This document shows, in pieces, positions 33,044 through 43,227 of a DNA stretch of 64,000 bases (positions are counted from its first letter, which is position 1; each line of letters starts with the position of its first letter). The notes below the pieces were generated by a model. That model did not search any database. It saw only the letters and a list, made by a program, of their open reading frames with translations, and was not told the DNA's origin. The position numbers were made by a program, and so were the translations under genes. Source of the DNA: Pseudomonas synxantha (GTDB lineage: Bacteria; Pseudomonadota; Gammaproteobacteria; Pseudomonadales; Pseudomonadaceae); contig NZ_LT629786.1 of assembly GCF_900105675.1 (NCBI RefSeq), forward strand, positions 4,030,001 to 4,094,000, read 5' to 3'.

Positions 33044-35746
33044 ATGCCCCAGGTGGATCCCGAACTCTTCGACCGCGGCCAGTTCCAGGCCGAGCTGGCA
33101 CTGAAGGCGAGCCCCATCGCCGCCTTCAAGAAGGCTATCCGTCAAGCCCGCGAGGTGCTCGACGCGCGCTTTCGCAGCGGTCGGGACATCCGTCGCCTGA
33201 TCGAGGACCGCGCCTGGTTCGTCGATAACATCCTGCAAAAGGCCTGGGAACAGTTCAGCTGGAGTGCAAACGCCGATATCGCCCTGGTGGCGGTCGGCGG
33301 CTACGGTCGTGGCGAACTGCACCCCTACTCCGACATCGACCTGTTGATCCTGCTGGACAGCGCCGACCATGAGATCTTTCGCGATTCTATCGAGCGTTTT
33401 CTGACGTTGCTGTGGGACATCGGCCTGGAGGTCGGCCAGAGCGTGCGGTCGGTGGCCGAGTGCGCCGAAGAAGCCCGCGCTGACCTGACGGTGATCACCA
33501 ACCTGATGGAAAGCCGCACCATCGCCGGCCCCGAACGCCTGCGCCAACGCATGCTCGAAGTCACCAGCACTGCACACATGTGGCCGAGCAAGGATTTCTT
33601 CCTGGCCAAGCGCGCCGAACAGAAGGCGCGGCACCACAAGTACAACGACACCGAATACAACCTGGAACCCAACGTCAAAGGCTCCCCGGGCGGGCTGCGG
33701 GATATCCAGACGATTTTGTGGGTGGCGCGCCGCCAATATGGCACGCTGAACCTGCGCGCCCTGGCCGGCGAGGGCTTCCTGGTGGAAAGCGAAAACACCC
33801 TGCTGGCCTCGTCCCAGGAGTTCCTGTGGAAGGTGCGCTACGCCCTGCACATGCTTGCCGGACGTTCCGAAGACCGCCTGCTGTTCGATCACCAGCGCTC
33901 CATCGCCACCCTGCTGGGGTTTGAAGGCGAAGACGCGAAGACCAGCATCGAAAGCTTCATGCAGCAGTATTACCGGGTGGTCATGAGCATTGCCCAGCTC
34001 AGTGACCTGATCATCCAGCACTTCGAAGAGGTGATCCTGGCTCCCGAAGACGAAGCGCCGCCGCAGCCGATCAATGCGCGCTTCCAGCTGCACGATGGCT
34101 ATATCGAGGCACGCAATGACAACGTGTTCCGCCGCACCCCGTTCGCCATGCTGGAAATCTTCGTACTGATGGCCCAGCAGCCGGATATCAAAGGCGTGCG
34201 TGCCGATACCATTCGCCTGCTGCGGGAAAACCGCCACCTGATCGACGACGAATTTCGCAACGACATCCGCAACACCAGCCTGTTCATCGAGCTGTTCAAG
34301 TGCCGCATCGGCATCCACCGCAACCTGCGGCGCATGAACCGCTACGGCATCCTCGGGCGCTATCTGCCGGAGTTCGGCTTTATCGTCGGGCAAATGCAAC
34401 ATGATCTGTTCCACATCTATACCGTCGACGCCCACACCCTGAACCTGATCAAGCATCTACGTAAGTTGCAGTACACCCAGGTCTCAGAGAAATTCCCGTT
34501 GGCCAGTAAGCTGATGGCCAAGCTGCCCAAGCCCGAGCTGATCTATCTGGCCGGCCTGTATCACGACATCGGCAAGGGCCGGCATGGCGACCACTCGGAA
34601 ATCGGCGCGGTGGACGCCGAAGCCTTCTGCCAGCGCCACCAGTTGCCCCTGTGGGACAGCCGCCTGATTGTCTGGCTGGTGCAAAACCACCTGGTGATGT
34701 CGACTACTGCCCAGCGCAAGGATTTGTCCGACCCGCAGGTGATCCACGATTTCGCGGGAGTCGTCGGCGATGAAACCCGCCTCGACTACCTGTATGTGCT
34801 GACGGTCTCCGACATCAACGCCACCAACCCCACGCTGTGGAACTCCTGGCGTGCCAGCCTGTTGCGCCAGTTGTACACCGAGACCAAGCGCGCCCTGCGC
34901 CGCGGCCTGGAAAACCCGGTGGATCGCGAAGAACAGATCCGCCGCACCCAGAGCGCGGCCCTGGATATCCTGGTGCGCGGTGGCAACGACCCGGACGACG
35001 TCGAGCAACTCTGGTCGCAACTGGGTGACGATTATTTCCTGCGTCACACCGCCGGCGACGTGGCCTGGCACAGCGACGCGATCCTGCAGCAACCGGCCGA
35101 TGGCGGCCCTTTGGTGCTGATCAAGGAAACCACCCAGCGCGAATTCGAAGGCGGCACGCAGATCTTCATCTACGCGCCGGACCAGCACGATTTCTTTGCC
35201 GTGACCGTGGCCGCCATGGACCAGCTCAACCTGAACATCCATGACGCCCGGGTCATCACCTCCAGCAGCCAGTTCACCCTCGACACCTACATCGTGCTCG
35301 ACACCGACGGCGACTCGATTGGCGACAACCCGGCGCGGGTGAAAAAGATCCGCGAGGGCCTGACCGAAGCCCTGCGCAACCCGGACGATTACCCGACCAT
35401 CATCCAGCGCCGGGTGCCGCGCCAGCTCAAGCATTTTGCCTTTGCGCCCCAGGTGACCATTTCCAACGATGCCCAGCGCCCGGTAACGGTGCTGGAGCTC
35501 AGCGCACCGGACCGCCCAGGCCTGCTGGCACGCATCGGCGGGATCTTCCTGGAATTCGACCTGTCATTGCAGAACGCCAAGATTGCGACCCTTGGCGAGC
35601 GGGTGGAAGACGTGTTCTTTATTACCGATGCCGACAACCAGCCGCTGTCCGACCCGGAGCTGTGCCGACGTTTGCAGGACGCCATCGTCCAGCAATTGAG
35701 CGTGACCCAGGAACCTGGCGTTGAGCTGACGCGCCTGACTATTTGA
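33044..35746 (+). CDS. glnD: bifunctional [protein-PII] uridylyltransferase / uridylyl-removing enzyme
   Basis: GlnD senses glutamine and sets the nitrogen response by adding or removing UMP on PII proteins. It has 900 residues. The nucleotidyltransferase motif [16 protein letters not shown] spans about residues 86-101. The HD-domain metal motif begins at H507-D508 ([13 protein letters not shown]). Two C-terminal ACT domains for glutamine sensing begin near residues 719 and 815. A ribosome binding site AAAGGAAA precedes the ATG. It is followed by a REPIN. Confidence 0.99.
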   Translation: MPQVDPELFDRGQFQAELALKASPIAAFKKAIRQAREVLDARFRSGRDIRRLIEDRAWFVDNILQKAWEQFSWSANADIALVAVGGYGRGELHPYSDIDLLILLDSADHEIFRDSIERFLTLLWDIGLEVGQSVRSVAECAEEARADLTVITNLMESRTIAGPERLRQRMLEVTSTAHMWPSKDFFLAKRAEQKARHHKYNDTEYNLEPNVKGSPGGLRDIQTILWVARRQYGTLNLRALAGEGFLVESENTLLASSQEFLWKVRYALHMLAGRSEDRLLFDHQRSIATLLGFEGEDAKTSIESFMQQYYRVVMSIAQLSDLIIQHFEEVILAPEDEAPPQPINARFQLHDGYIEARNDNVFRRTPFAMLEIFVLMAQQPDIKGVRADTIRLLRENRHLIDDEFRNDIRNTSLFIELFKCRIGIHRNLRRMNRYGILGRYLPEFGFIVGQMQHDLFHIYTVDAHTLNLIKHLRKLQYTQVSEKFPLASKLMAKLPKPELIYLAGLYHDIGKGRHGDHSEIGAVDAEAFCQRHQLPLWDSRLIVWLVQNHLVMSTTAQRKDLSDPQVIHDFAGVVGDETRLDYLYVLTVSDINATNPTLWNSWRASLLRQLYTETKRALRRGLENPVDREEQIRRTQSAALDILVRGGNDPDDVEQLWSQLGDDYFLRHTAGDVAWHSDAILQQPADGGPLVLIKETTQREFEGGTQIFIYAPDQHDFFAVTVAAMDQLNLNIHDARVITSSSQFTLDTYIVLDTDGDSIGDNPARVKKIREGLTEALRNPDDYPTIIQRRVPRQLKHFAFAPQVTISNDAQRPVTVLELSAPDRPGLLARIGGIFLEFDLSLQNAKIATLGERVEDVFFITDADNQPLSDPELCRRLQDAIVQQLSVTQEPGVELTRLTI

Positions 35747-35760
35747 ACACCCGGCTTATT

Positions 35761-35848
35761 GTGGGAGGGGGCTTGCTCCCGATAGCGGTGGGTCAGCAAC
35801 AAAGAGATCAACTGACAGGCCGCTATCGGGAGCAAGCCCCCCTCCCAC
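35761..35848. repeat. REPIN, copy 2
   Basis: Inverted REP cores GTGGGAGGGGGCTTGCTCCC and GGGAGCAAGCCCCCCTCCCAC flank a central segment containing GATAGCGGTGGGTCAG and its degenerate counterpart. The right arm has one extra C compared with the other copies. It lies 14 bp after the glnD stop and 58 bp before dapC. Confidence 0.93.
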
Positions 35849-35905
35849 CTTTAGATCTGCTTTGTCCGGCACATCGCATTACAACTGAATTAAACGAGAT
35901 CTTCG

Positions 35906-37105
35906 ATGAACAACGCCCTTAACCAGTTGCAGCCCTACCCCTTCGAGAAATTGCGCGCTCTGCTCGGCAGTGTCACGCCGAACCCGGACAAACGCCCGAT
36001 CGCACTGTCCATCGGCGAGCCCAAGCACACGTCGCCAGCATTCGTTGCCGAGGCATTGAGCAACAATCTCGACCAGATGGCGGTGTACCCCACCACCCTC
36101 GGTATCCCGGCACTGCGCGAAGCCATCGGCGCCTGGTGCGAACGCCGCTTCAACGTGCCCAAAGGCTGGTTGGACCCGGCGCGTAACATCCTGCCAGTCA
36201 ACGGCACCCGTGAAGCCCTGTTCGCCTTTACCCAGACCGTGGTCAACCGCGGCGATGATGCGCTGGTGGTCAGCCCGAACCCGTTCTACCAAATCTACGA
36301 AGGCGCTGCGTTTCTCGCCGGCGCCAAGCCGCACTACCTGCCGTGCCTGGATGCCAATGGCTTCAACCCGGATTTCGAGGCGGTTTCGCCGGATATCTGG
36401 AAACGCTGCCAGATCCTGTTCCTGTGCTCGCCAGGCAACCCGACCGGCGCGCTGATCCCGGTGGACACCCTGAAAAAACTCATCGTCCTGGCCGACGAAT
36501 ACGACTTCGTGATCGCCGCCGACGAGTGCTACAGCGAGCTGTACTTCGACGAACAAACTCCGCCGCCGGGCCTGCTCAGTGCCTGCGTCGAGCTGGGGCG
36601 CCAGGACTTCAAGCGTTGCGTGGTATTCCACAGCCTGTCCAAGCGTTCCAATCTTCCGGGCCTGCGTTCCGGGTTCGTGGCCGGCGACGCCGATATCCTC
36701 AAGGCGTTCCTGCTGTACCGCACTTACCACGGCTGCGCGATGCCGGTGCAAACCCAGCTGGCGAGCATTGCCGCCTGGCAGGACGAAGCCCACGTGCAAG
36801 CCAACCGTGACCTATATCGCGAGAAGTTCGACGCGGTGCTGGCGATCCTCAAGCCGGTGCTGGACGTACAAAGCCCGGACGGCGGCTTTTATCTATGGCC
36901 GAATGTAAATGGCGACGACGCCGAGTTCTGCCGTGACCTCTTCGTGCAAGAGCACGTGACCGTGGTGCCGGGTTCCTACCTGTCGCGGGCAGTGGATGGC
37001 GTCAACCCGGGTGCTGGCCGCGTGCGCATGGCGCTGGTTGCGCCGCTGGCCGAATGCGTGGAAGCAGCCGAGCGGATTCGCGACTTTATCCAGCGTCGCC
37101 GATAA
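35906..37105 (+). CDS. dapC: succinyldiaminopimelate transaminase
   Basis: DapC is a fold-type I PLP aminotransferase that converts N-succinyl-2-amino-6-ketopimelate to N-succinyl-LL-diaminopimelate. The product has 399 residues. The PLP lysine is K246 in HSLSKRSNLPGLRSG. Other motifs are YPTTLGIPALREA, CSPGNPTG and AADECYSELYF. Its pathway neighbours dapD and dapE are also in this window, which supports DapC over other class I/II aminotransferases. Confidence 0.93.
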   Translation: MNNALNQLQPYPFEKLRALLGSVTPNPDKRPIALSIGEPKHTSPAFVAEALSNNLDQMAVYPTTLGIPALREAIGAWCERRFNVPKGWLDPARNILPVNGTREALFAFTQTVVNRGDDALVVSPNPFYQIYEGAAFLAGAKPHYLPCLDANGFNPDFEAVSPDIWKRCQILFLCSPGNPTGALIPVDTLKKLIVLADEYDFVIAADECYSELYFDEQTPPPGLLSACVELGRQDFKRCVVFHSLSKRSNLPGLRSGFVAGDADILKAFLLYRTYHGCAMPVQTQLASIAAWQDEAHVQANRDLYREKFDAVLAILKPVLDVQSPDGGFYLWPNVNGDDAEFCRDLFVQEHVTVVPGSYLSRAVDGVNPGAGRVRMALVAPLAECVEAAERIRDFIQRRR

Positions 37106-37112
37106 GCACCAC

Positions 37113-37131
37113 GGGTCACTTCATGTGACCC
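37113..37131. terminator. hairpin between convergent dapC and antiporter genes
   Basis: Perfect 7-bp arms GGGTCAC and GTGACCC enclose a 5-nt loop, overlapping the last codons of the antiporter. No U-tract follows on either strand, so terminator function is uncertain. Confidence 0.35.
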
Positions 37132-38759
37132 AGGTTCGCCTCACTCATATCCAACTCCGCCAGCACTTCCCTCAAGACGTCGTCACCAATCTGGTGATGA
37201 CGGCTCAAGCTGTACAACTCCAGGCGTTGCGCCCGCAGAGCCTTGAGTCGCAGCCTGCGTTCCAGCAGGTCCATCTGCTGCGCCAGTGCCTGGGCCTCAG
37301 CCGAATCGTTGAACACCTCCAGTTGATGGCGATATTCCGACATCAGCCGCGCCTTCAGTTCCGTAGCCAATGCCGCCTGGGCGGCGTCGGGGGTTTCGGC
37401 TTCAGCAGGTTCCTCAGCCTCCAGAGCATGAATCGCGGCCACGGCGGTCTTTTTCCACGCCTCGCGCACCTCGTTATGACGCTTTTCATCCGGGCTCTTT
37501 TCCACACCGCGCAACAGCAGCGGCAGCGCAATACAGGCGGCGACCAGCGACAGCAGGATCACCCCGGCCGCAATGAAGATCAGCAGGTCGCGCTCAGGAA
37601 AATCCTGCCCCGGTGCCAACAGCAGCGGCACCGACATGACACCGGCCAAGGTCACCGCCCCGCGGACACCGCCGACGGTCAACAACCAGCAGGAACGGGC
37701 AGTCGGCACCAGTGTGAGCGCACTTTTCCCACGCAGCCTGCGGAGCAAACCCGACAGCCGCCAGATGCTCTGCACCCAGATAAAACGTAACACCACCAGC
37801 ACCAGGAAGATCGCCACCACATCCAGGCAGCGGTACAACAGGGTGGGCCACAGCGTGGTTTCATGACTCACCACCGCCTTGATGATGTCCGGCAATTGCA
37901 AGCCGAGCAGCAGGAAGATCAGGCCGTTGAAGGCGAATTCCAGCAACGACCAGACACTGCGATTGAGCAAGCGTGTACTGGTCTGGCGTGGCAACAGGTC
38001 GAGCCAGCTCTGCATCATGCCCGCCGCCACCGCCGACAAAATGCCCGACGCGCCCAGGCGCTCGGCCAACACATAGGCAGCAAAGGGCAGCAACAGCATG
38101 AACACCACATGGGTCGCGGGGTCATCCCAGCCCCGCGCAATCATCCAGGCACGCAGGCGGCCGACCAGCCAGCTCAACGCCACGCCGACCGCAAGGCCGC
38201 CCACGGCGACCAGGACAAAGGTCAGGCTGGCATCCGCCAGGGAAAATACCCCGGTTAACGCCGCCGCCAGGGCGAACTTGAAGGTCACCAGGCCCGACGC
38301 GTCATTCATCAACGCCTCGCCCTGAAGCATGTGCATCAGCGGCTTGGGTAAACGGTTCTGGGAAATGGCCGACACCGCCACGGCATCCGTCGGTGATAAA
38401 ACTGCCGCCAGGGCGAAGGCCACCGGCAGCGGAATCGTCGGCAATATCCAGTGGATGAAGTAGCCGGCGCCGACCACGGTGAACAACACCAACCCTACCG
38501 CCAGCGTCAGGATCGGCCCGCGCAGACGCCACAATTCGCGCTTGGGCATGCGCCAGCCATCCGAAAACAGCAGCGGCGGCAGGAACAGAAACAGGAACAG
38601 CTCCGGGTCCAGGGCCACATGCAGCCCCAGCGTAGGCCAGGCCAACAAGGCCCCGGCGGCAATCTGCACCAGCGGCAGGGGCAGAGGAATGACACGCCCG
38701 ACAAGGCGCGAAACGCTGACCAGCATCAGCAGGATAAGAACGGTATAGGCGGTTTGCAT
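37116..38759 (-). CDS. CPA1-family Na+/H+ (cation/proton) antiporter
   Basis: This is a 547-residue inner-membrane antiporter from MQTAYTVLILLMLVSV. An upstream frame adds 17 residues with no membrane character and is rejected. There are about 12 membrane segments over residues 1-410. The segment ALAAVLSPTDAVAVSAI carries the conserved aspartate, and LMNDASGLVTFK carries the ND motif of CPA1 exchangers. The C-terminal 130 residues form a charged cytoplasmic helical tail. It is convergent with dapC, only 10 bp apart. Ion specificity cannot be read from the sequence. Confidence 0.9.
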   Translation of the reverse strand: MQTAYTVLILLMLVSVSRLVGRVIPLPLPLVQIAAGALLAWPTLGLHVALDPELFLFLFLPPLLFSDGWRMPKRELWRLRGPILTLAVGLVLFTVVGAGYFIHWILPTIPLPVAFALAAVLSPTDAVAVSAISQNRLPKPLMHMLQGEALMNDASGLVTFKFALAAALTGVFSLADASLTFVLVAVGGLAVGVALSWLVGRLRAWMIARGWDDPATHVVFMLLLPFAAYVLAERLGASGILSAVAAGMMQSWLDLLPRQTSTRLLNRSVWSLLEFAFNGLIFLLLGLQLPDIIKAVVSHETTLWPTLLYRCLDVVAIFLVLVVLRFIWVQSIWRLSGLLRRLRGKSALTLVPTARSCWLLTVGGVRGAVTLAGVMSVPLLLAPGQDFPERDLLIFIAAGVILLSLVAACIALPLLLRGVEKSPDEKRHNEVREAWKKTAVAAIHALEAEEPAEAETPDAAQAALATELKARLMSEYRHQLEVFNDSAEAQALAQQMDLLERRLRLKALRAQRLELYSLSRHHQIGDDVLREVLAELDMSEANLGHMK

Positions 38760-38972
38760 AACGCGGGTTTCCCGGGCAATCGACTTGCAACGACACACGT
38801 GAGGCAACAACTGGCCGTTGAAGTGCCATATTACCCGGCTATGTTACCTGCTCATGCTACGCGCAGGCTTTTGCACAAAAGTCGCAGAGTGGTGACGAGC
38901 GGCGCCGAAACTTGCTGGTCGTGGCATAATCCGTGACCTTTCATTTTCGTACGTCCAAAGGGGGGCAATTCC

Positions 38973-39335
38973 TTGACCGCTTCAAGCAAAACCTTGCACC
39001 TTTTCGGCATCAAAGCCTGCGATACCATGAAAAAGGCGCGCAACTGGCTCGATGAGCACGCGGTGAGCTATGAGTTCCATGACTACAAAACGGTCGGTAT
39101 CGACCGCGAACACTTGACCCAATGGTGCAACGAGCACGGTTGGCAGGTGGTTTTGAACCGTGCGGGTACCACCTTTCGCAAACTCGAAGACGAACGCAAA
39201 GCCGATCTCGATCAGTCGAAAGCCATTGAATTGATGCTCGCACAACCCTCGATGATCAAGCGCCCGGTGCTCGATCTCGGCGACAGAACCCTGATTGGCT
39301 TCAAGCCAGATAGTTATTCGGCGGCCCTCAAGTAG
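38973..39335 (+). CDS. ArsC/Spx-like (YffB-type) thioredoxin-fold reductase
   Basis: This 120-residue protein belongs to the ArsC family, closest to E. coli YffB. The single N-terminal cysteine is in KACDTMKKARNWLDEH, with no CxxC pair as in Spx. The C-terminal block IKRPVLDLGDRTLIGFKPD is the family's conserved arginine-proline loop. The only start in frame with the conserved N-terminus is TTG at 38973, preceded by a GGGGGG run about 7 nt upstream. It sits 31 bp before dapD. Function is probably a glutathione-dependent thiol reductase. There is no arsenic gene context. Confidence 0.88.
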   Translation: MTASSKTLHLFGIKACDTMKKARNWLDEHAVSYEFHDYKTVGIDREHLTQWCNEHGWQVVLNRAGTTFRKLEDERKADLDQSKAIELMLAQPSMIKRPVLDLGDRTLIGFKPDSYSAALK

Positions 39336-39366
39336 GCCAGCCTTCCATTTTTGTAGAGGTAACAGC

Positions 39367-40401
39367 ATGTCCAATTCCCTGTTCAGCCTGGGCTTCGGCG
39401 TCGGCACTCAGAACCGCCAAGGTGCTTGGCTGGAAGTGTTTTACGCACAACCGTTGCTCAACCCGTCGGCCGAGATCGTTGCCGCCATTGCGCCGATCCT
39501 GGGTTACACCGAGGGCAACCAGGCGATCACGTTCACCATCAGCCAAGCGCTGCAACTGGCCGATGCACTCAAGAACGTCGACTCCACCCAAGCCGCGCTG
39601 CTAAACCGCCTGGCTGAAAGCCACACCCCACTGGTTGCCACACTGCTGGCCGAAGACGCCGCGCTGACCTCCACGCCTGAGGCCTACCTCAAGCTGCACC
39701 TGCTGTCCCATCGCCTGGTCAAGCCCCACGGCCTGAACCTGGCCGGCGTGTTCCCGCAGTTGCCGAACGTGGCCTGGACCAGCCAGGGTGCCATCGACAT
39801 CAACGAACTGGCCGAACGCCAACTCGAAGCGCGCCTGCGTGGCGAGCTGCTGGAAGTGTTCTCGGTGGACAAGTTCCCGAAAATGACCGACTACGTGGTA
39901 CCGGCTGGCGTGCGTATCGCTGACGCAGCACGTATCCGCCTGGGCGCCTACGTGGGCGAAGGCACCACGGTGATGCACGAAGGCTTCGTCAACTTCAACG
40001 CCGGCACCGAAGGCCCAGGCATGATCGAAGGCCGTGTATCGGCAGGTGTATTCGTCGGCAAAGGCTCGGACCTGGGCGGCGGCTGCTCCACCATGGGCAC
40101 CCTGTCAGGCGGCGGCAATATCGTGATCAAGGTCGGCGAAGGCTGCCTGATCGGCGCCAACGCCGGTACCGGCATCCCGTTGGGCGATCGCAACACCTTG
40201 GAGTCGGGCCTGTACATCACCGCCGGCACCAAGGTTGCCCTGCTGGACGAGCAGAACCAATTGGTCAAGGTGGTCAAGGCGCGCGAACTGGCTGGTCAAC
40301 CAGACCTGCTGTTCCGCCGCAACTCCGTGACCGGTGCCGTGGAATGCAAAACCCACAAATCGGCCATCGAACTGAACGAAGCGCTGCACGCTCACAACTA
40401 A
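39367..40401 (+). CDS. dapD: 2,3,4,5-tetrahydropyridine-2,6-dicarboxylate N-succinyltransferase
   Basis: DapD uses succinyl-CoA to open tetrahydrodipicolinate, the first step of the succinylase branch to meso-DAP and lysine. The start MSNSLFSLGFGVGTQN with GAGGTAA ahead of it gives 344 residues, the long DapD form of pseudomonads. A C-terminal left-handed beta helix of hexapeptide repeats (EGTTVMHEGFVNFNAG..., GSDLGGGCSTMGTLSGG) carries the active site. It is followed by an intrinsic terminator. Confidence 0.98.
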   Translation: MSNSLFSLGFGVGTQNRQGAWLEVFYAQPLLNPSAEIVAAIAPILGYTEGNQAITFTISQALQLADALKNVDSTQAALLNRLAESHTPLVATLLAEDAALTSTPEAYLKLHLLSHRLVKPHGLNLAGVFPQLPNVAWTSQGAIDINELAERQLEARLRGELLEVFSVDKFPKMTDYVVPAGVRIADAARIRLGAYVGEGTTVMHEGFVNFNAGTEGPGMIEGRVSAGVFVGKGSDLGGGCSTMGTLSGGGNIVIKVGEGCLIGANAGTGIPLGDRNTLESGLYITAGTKVALLDEQNQLVKVVKARELAGQPDLLFRRNSVTGAVECKTHKSAIELNEALHAHN

Positions 40402-40420
40402 GCAGCCACTCGATGCCACT

Positions 40421-40449
40421 AGCGGGCCGCACCTCCGGGGCGGCCCGCT
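40421..40449 (+). terminator. intrinsic terminator after dapD
   Basis: Perfect 10-bp arms AGCGGGCCGC (40421-40430) and GCGGCCCGCT (40440-40449) enclose a 9-nt loop, then TATAC. It lies 19 bp past the dapD stop and immediately before the cysteine desulfurase gene. Confidence 0.7.
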
Positions 40450-40468
40450 TATACGAGTCTTGATCACC

Positions 40469-41674
40469 ATGCTTGTGCCCTCCCCCTGGCGCGCCGATTT
40501 CCCGGCCATCGCCACCCTGCAACGGCAGGACCAGACCTACCTGGACAACGCCGCCACCACGCAAAAGCCCCAAGTCCTGCTGGATGCACTCAGCCATTAC
40601 TACGCCAATGGCGCCGCCAATGTGCACCGTGCCCAACATTTGCCGGGCGCCCATGCGACCCAGGCCTTTGAAGACAGTCGCAGCAAGGTCGCGCAGTGGT
40701 TGAACGCAGGTGACAGCGGGCAGATCGTGTTCACCCACGGCGCGACCTCTGCGCTGAATCTCCTGGCCTACGGCCTGGAGCACTTATTCAACGCGGGCGA
40801 TGAGATTGTCATCAGCGCCCTGGAACACCACGCCAACCTGTTGCCCTGGCAGCAACTGGCCAGGCGTCGCGCGCTCACACTGGTGGTAATGCCCCTGGGT
40901 GATGACGGGGTGATCGATCTTGCGGCCGCCGACGACTTGATCGGCCCGCGCACGCGCCTGCTCGCCGTAAGCCAGTTATCCAACGTGCTCGGCGCCTGGC
41001 AGCCGTTGGAAGCCTTACTGGCGATGGCCAAAGCAAACGGCGCCTTTACCGTGGTGGATGGCGCCCAAGGCATCGTCCATGGCCGCCATGATGTGCAGGC
41101 CCTGGGCTGCGACTTCTATGTATTCTCCAGCCATAAACTCTACGGCCCCGACGGCGTAGGCGTGCTATTTGGCCGCAATGAAGCCCTGCATCACCTGCGT
41201 CATTGGCAATTCGGCGGCGAGATGGTGCAACAGGCGGATTACCAGAGCGCCAGTTTCCGTCCCGCGCCCTTGGGCTTCGAGGCCGGCACGCCGCCGATTG
41301 CCAGCGTGATCGGCCTGGGGGCGACCCTCGACTACCTGAATTCCCTGGATCAGCCCGCCGTTATCGCCCATGAAGCGGCGTTGCACGACTACCTGTTGCG
41401 TGGGCTCAAGGCACGCAATGGCGTACGCATACTCGGATCGCCGCACGTGGCGCTGGTCAGCTTTGTGGTGGACGGCGTGCACAATGCCGACCTCGCCCAT
41501 CTCCTGACCGAGCAAGGTATTGCCGTACGCGCCGGTCATCATTGCGCGATGCCGTTGCTCAAGGCGATGCAGTTGTCCGGGGCCATTCGCGTCTCCCTCG
41601 CGCTGTACAACGATTCCGATGACCTGGAGCGCTTGTTTGAAGCGCTGGACCAGGCGCTGGACATGTTGCGATGA
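40469..41674 (+). CDS. csdA: cysteine desulfurase (CsdA/SufS class)
   Basis: This PLP enzyme removes sulfur from cysteine as a persulfide. It has 401 residues from the ATG at 40469. A TTG three codons upstream is also in frame but not needed. The PLP lysine is K223 in FSSHKLYGP. The persulfide cysteine is C359 in RAGHHCAMP. These spacings are those of the group II SufS/CsdA desulfurases. The partner sulfur acceptor csdE overlaps its stop codon (ATGA at 41671-41674), so the two are coupled. Confidence 0.94.
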   Translation: MLVPSPWRADFPAIATLQRQDQTYLDNAATTQKPQVLLDALSHYYANGAANVHRAQHLPGAHATQAFEDSRSKVAQWLNAGDSGQIVFTHGATSALNLLAYGLEHLFNAGDEIVISALEHHANLLPWQQLARRRALTLVVMPLGDDGVIDLAAADDLIGPRTRLLAVSQLSNVLGAWQPLEALLAMAKANGAFTVVDGAQGIVHGRHDVQALGCDFYVFSSHKLYGPDGVGVLFGRNEALHHLRHWQFGGEMVQQADYQSASFRPAPLGFEAGTPPIASVIGLGATLDYLNSLDQPAVIAHEAALHDYLLRGLKARNGVRILGSPHVALVSFVVDGVHNADLAHLLTEQGIAVRAGHHCAMPLLKAMQLSGAIRVSLALYNDSDDLERLFEALDQALDMLR

Positions 41675-42084
41675 GCCTGCCAATTGACGCAGCAGCAGCG
41701 CTGGACGCGTTCCAGGCCGTCGGTAGCTGGGAGCAACGGGCCCGGTTGCTGATGCAATGGGGCGAGCGGCTGCCCGTGTTGGCGGAGGATCAAAAGATCG
41801 ACGCCAACCTGGTGCAAGGCTGCGAAAGCCTGGTGTGGCTGGTGGGGCGTTTGCAGGGCGGCCATTGGCAGTTTGCTGCCAGCAGCGAGGCACGGATGAT
41901 CCGTGGGTTGGTAGCGTTGCTGCTGGCGCGGGTCAATGGGTTGTCGGCGGCGCAGTTGCAGGCGGTTGATTTGCCTGGTTGGTTCGATCAACTGGGGCTT
42001 TCTCGCCAGCTTTCACCGTCGCGCAGCAACGGCCTGAATGCAGTCCTGCAGCGCATGCGTGAATTAAGCCGTACACACAACTAA
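41671..42084 (+). CDS. csdE: SufE-family sulfur acceptor (CsdE)
   Basis: CsdE takes the persulfide from CsdA and passes it on, in E. coli to TcdA (CsdL). It has 137 residues. The acceptor cysteine is C51 in VQGCESLVWL, the SufE-fold signature. The C-terminal part keeps the LGLSRQLSPSRSNGL segment seen in the family. The start overlaps csdA by 4 bp, and the TAA stop is the first sequence of a REPIN. tcdA follows on the opposite strand. Confidence 0.93.
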   Translation: MSLPIDAAAALDAFQAVGSWEQRARLLMQWGERLPVLAEDQKIDANLVQGCESLVWLVGRLQGGHWQFAASSEARMIRGLVALLLARVNGLSAAQLQAVDLPGWFDQLGLSRQLSPSRSNGLNAVLQRMRELSRTHN

Positions 42085-42177
42085 ATGTGGGGAGGGGGCT
42101 TGCTGCCGATAGCGGTGCATCAGGTACGTATATCAATCTGACACACCGTAATCGGGAGCAAGCCCCCTCCCACATTT
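42083..42177. repeat. REPIN, copy 3, overlapping the csdE stop codon
   Basis: The paired inverted REP cores here are more diverged than in the other copies. The left core has an extra G and TTGCTGCCG where the others have TTGCTCCCG, and the centre carries GTAATCGGGAGC in the right half. The element begins inside the csdE TAA stop and lies between convergent csdE and tcdA. Confidence 0.9.
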
Positions 42178-42200
42178 GGATCTATGTTCGACAGTGGGAT

Positions 42201-43010
42201 CTAGGTGGGCTTGACCCGCTCCGAGGGTCTACGCACACCAGCCACAATCTTATCTACCGCCTTGGTCGCCGCCACCATGCCGAACGTGGCGGTTACCATC
42301 ATCACCGCGCCAAATCCCCCTGCGCAGTCAAGCTTGACCCCATCGCCAACAAAACTCTTCTGCAAACAGATGCTGCCATCCGGCTTGGGATAGCGCAGCT
42401 GCTCGGTGGAAAACACGCAGGGCACGCTGTAATGACGGGTCACTGTGCGTGAGAAACCGTAGTCCCGCCGCAGCGTGGAGCGCACTTTCGAGGCCAGGGG
42501 GTCATTAAAGGTACGGTTCAGGTCGCACACCTGGATCAACGTCGGGTCAATCTGCCCGCCGGCGCCGCCGGTGGTGATGATCTGGATCTTGCGGCGCTTG
42601 CACCAGGCGATCAGCGCCGCCTTGGCGTTAACGGCGTCGATGCAGTCGATCACGCAATCGATGTTCGGGGTGATGTACTCGGCCATGGTGTCGCGAGTGA
42701 CGAAATCCGCCACGGCATGCACGGTGCAATCCGGGTTGATGCCCCGCAGGCGCTCGGCCATAACCTCGACCTTGGGCTTGCCCACGGTGCTGTCCAGGGC
42801 ATGCAACTGCCGGTTGCTATTGCTGACGCAGACATCGTCCAGATCAAACAGTGAAATCTCGCCCACCCCGCAACGGGCAATCGCTTCCGCCGCCCAGGAG
42901 CCTACGCCGCCGACGCCGACAATCGCCACATGGGCCGCTTTCAAGCGTTCCAGGCCCTCAATGCCGTACAAGCGGGCGACGCCTGCAAACCGCGGATCTT
43001 CTGTACTCAT
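42201..43010 (-). CDS. tcdA: tRNA threonylcarbamoyladenosine dehydratase (CsdL)
   Basis: TcdA is an E1-like (ThiF/MoeB fold) ATP-dependent enzyme that cyclises t6A37 of tRNA to ct6A. The start at 43010 (MSTEDPRFAG) gives 269 residues. The ATG two codons upstream lies only 2 nt from the GGGG of the ribosome binding site, so the second is preferred. The nucleotide motif GVGGVGSWAAEAIARCG and the acidic LFDLDDV are intact. It is convergent with csdA-csdE, its sulfur-relay partners in E. coli. Confidence 0.95.
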   Translation of the reverse strand: MSTEDPRFAGVARLYGIEGLERLKAAHVAIVGVGGVGSWAAEAIARCGVGEISLFDLDDVCVSNSNRQLHALDSTVGKPKVEVMAERLRGINPDCTVHAVADFVTRDTMAEYITPNIDCVIDCIDAVNAKAALIAWCKRRKIQIITTGGAGGQIDPTLIQVCDLNRTFNDPLASKVRSTLRRDYGFSRTVTRHYSVPCVFSTEQLRYPKPDGSICLQKSFVGDGVKLDCAGGFGAVMMVTATFGMVAATKAVDKIVAGVRRPSERVKPT

Positions 43011-43227
43011 GATCATTACCCCAAAAACCGGCGCGCATTATGGACTACAGAGCGACAAGTTCGAAGCTTCCAGCTACAAGTAAAGAACTTAGGTGGACTT
43101 TCGCAGACTAACGTCCGGCTTTTCCTTGTCTGCTATACGCTCAGGGAGGGGCCGGTGTAGGATGCGCGCCGTTCGGCGTAGGCCGACACCTCTTTTCGTT
43201 CCACACCTTTTGGAACCCGAAATCGCC

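Noticed and set aside
43212..43217. GGAACC upstream of ndvB as a second HrpL box
   Set aside because: No CCACNNA follows at 15-17 bp, and it lies only 10 bp before the start codon.
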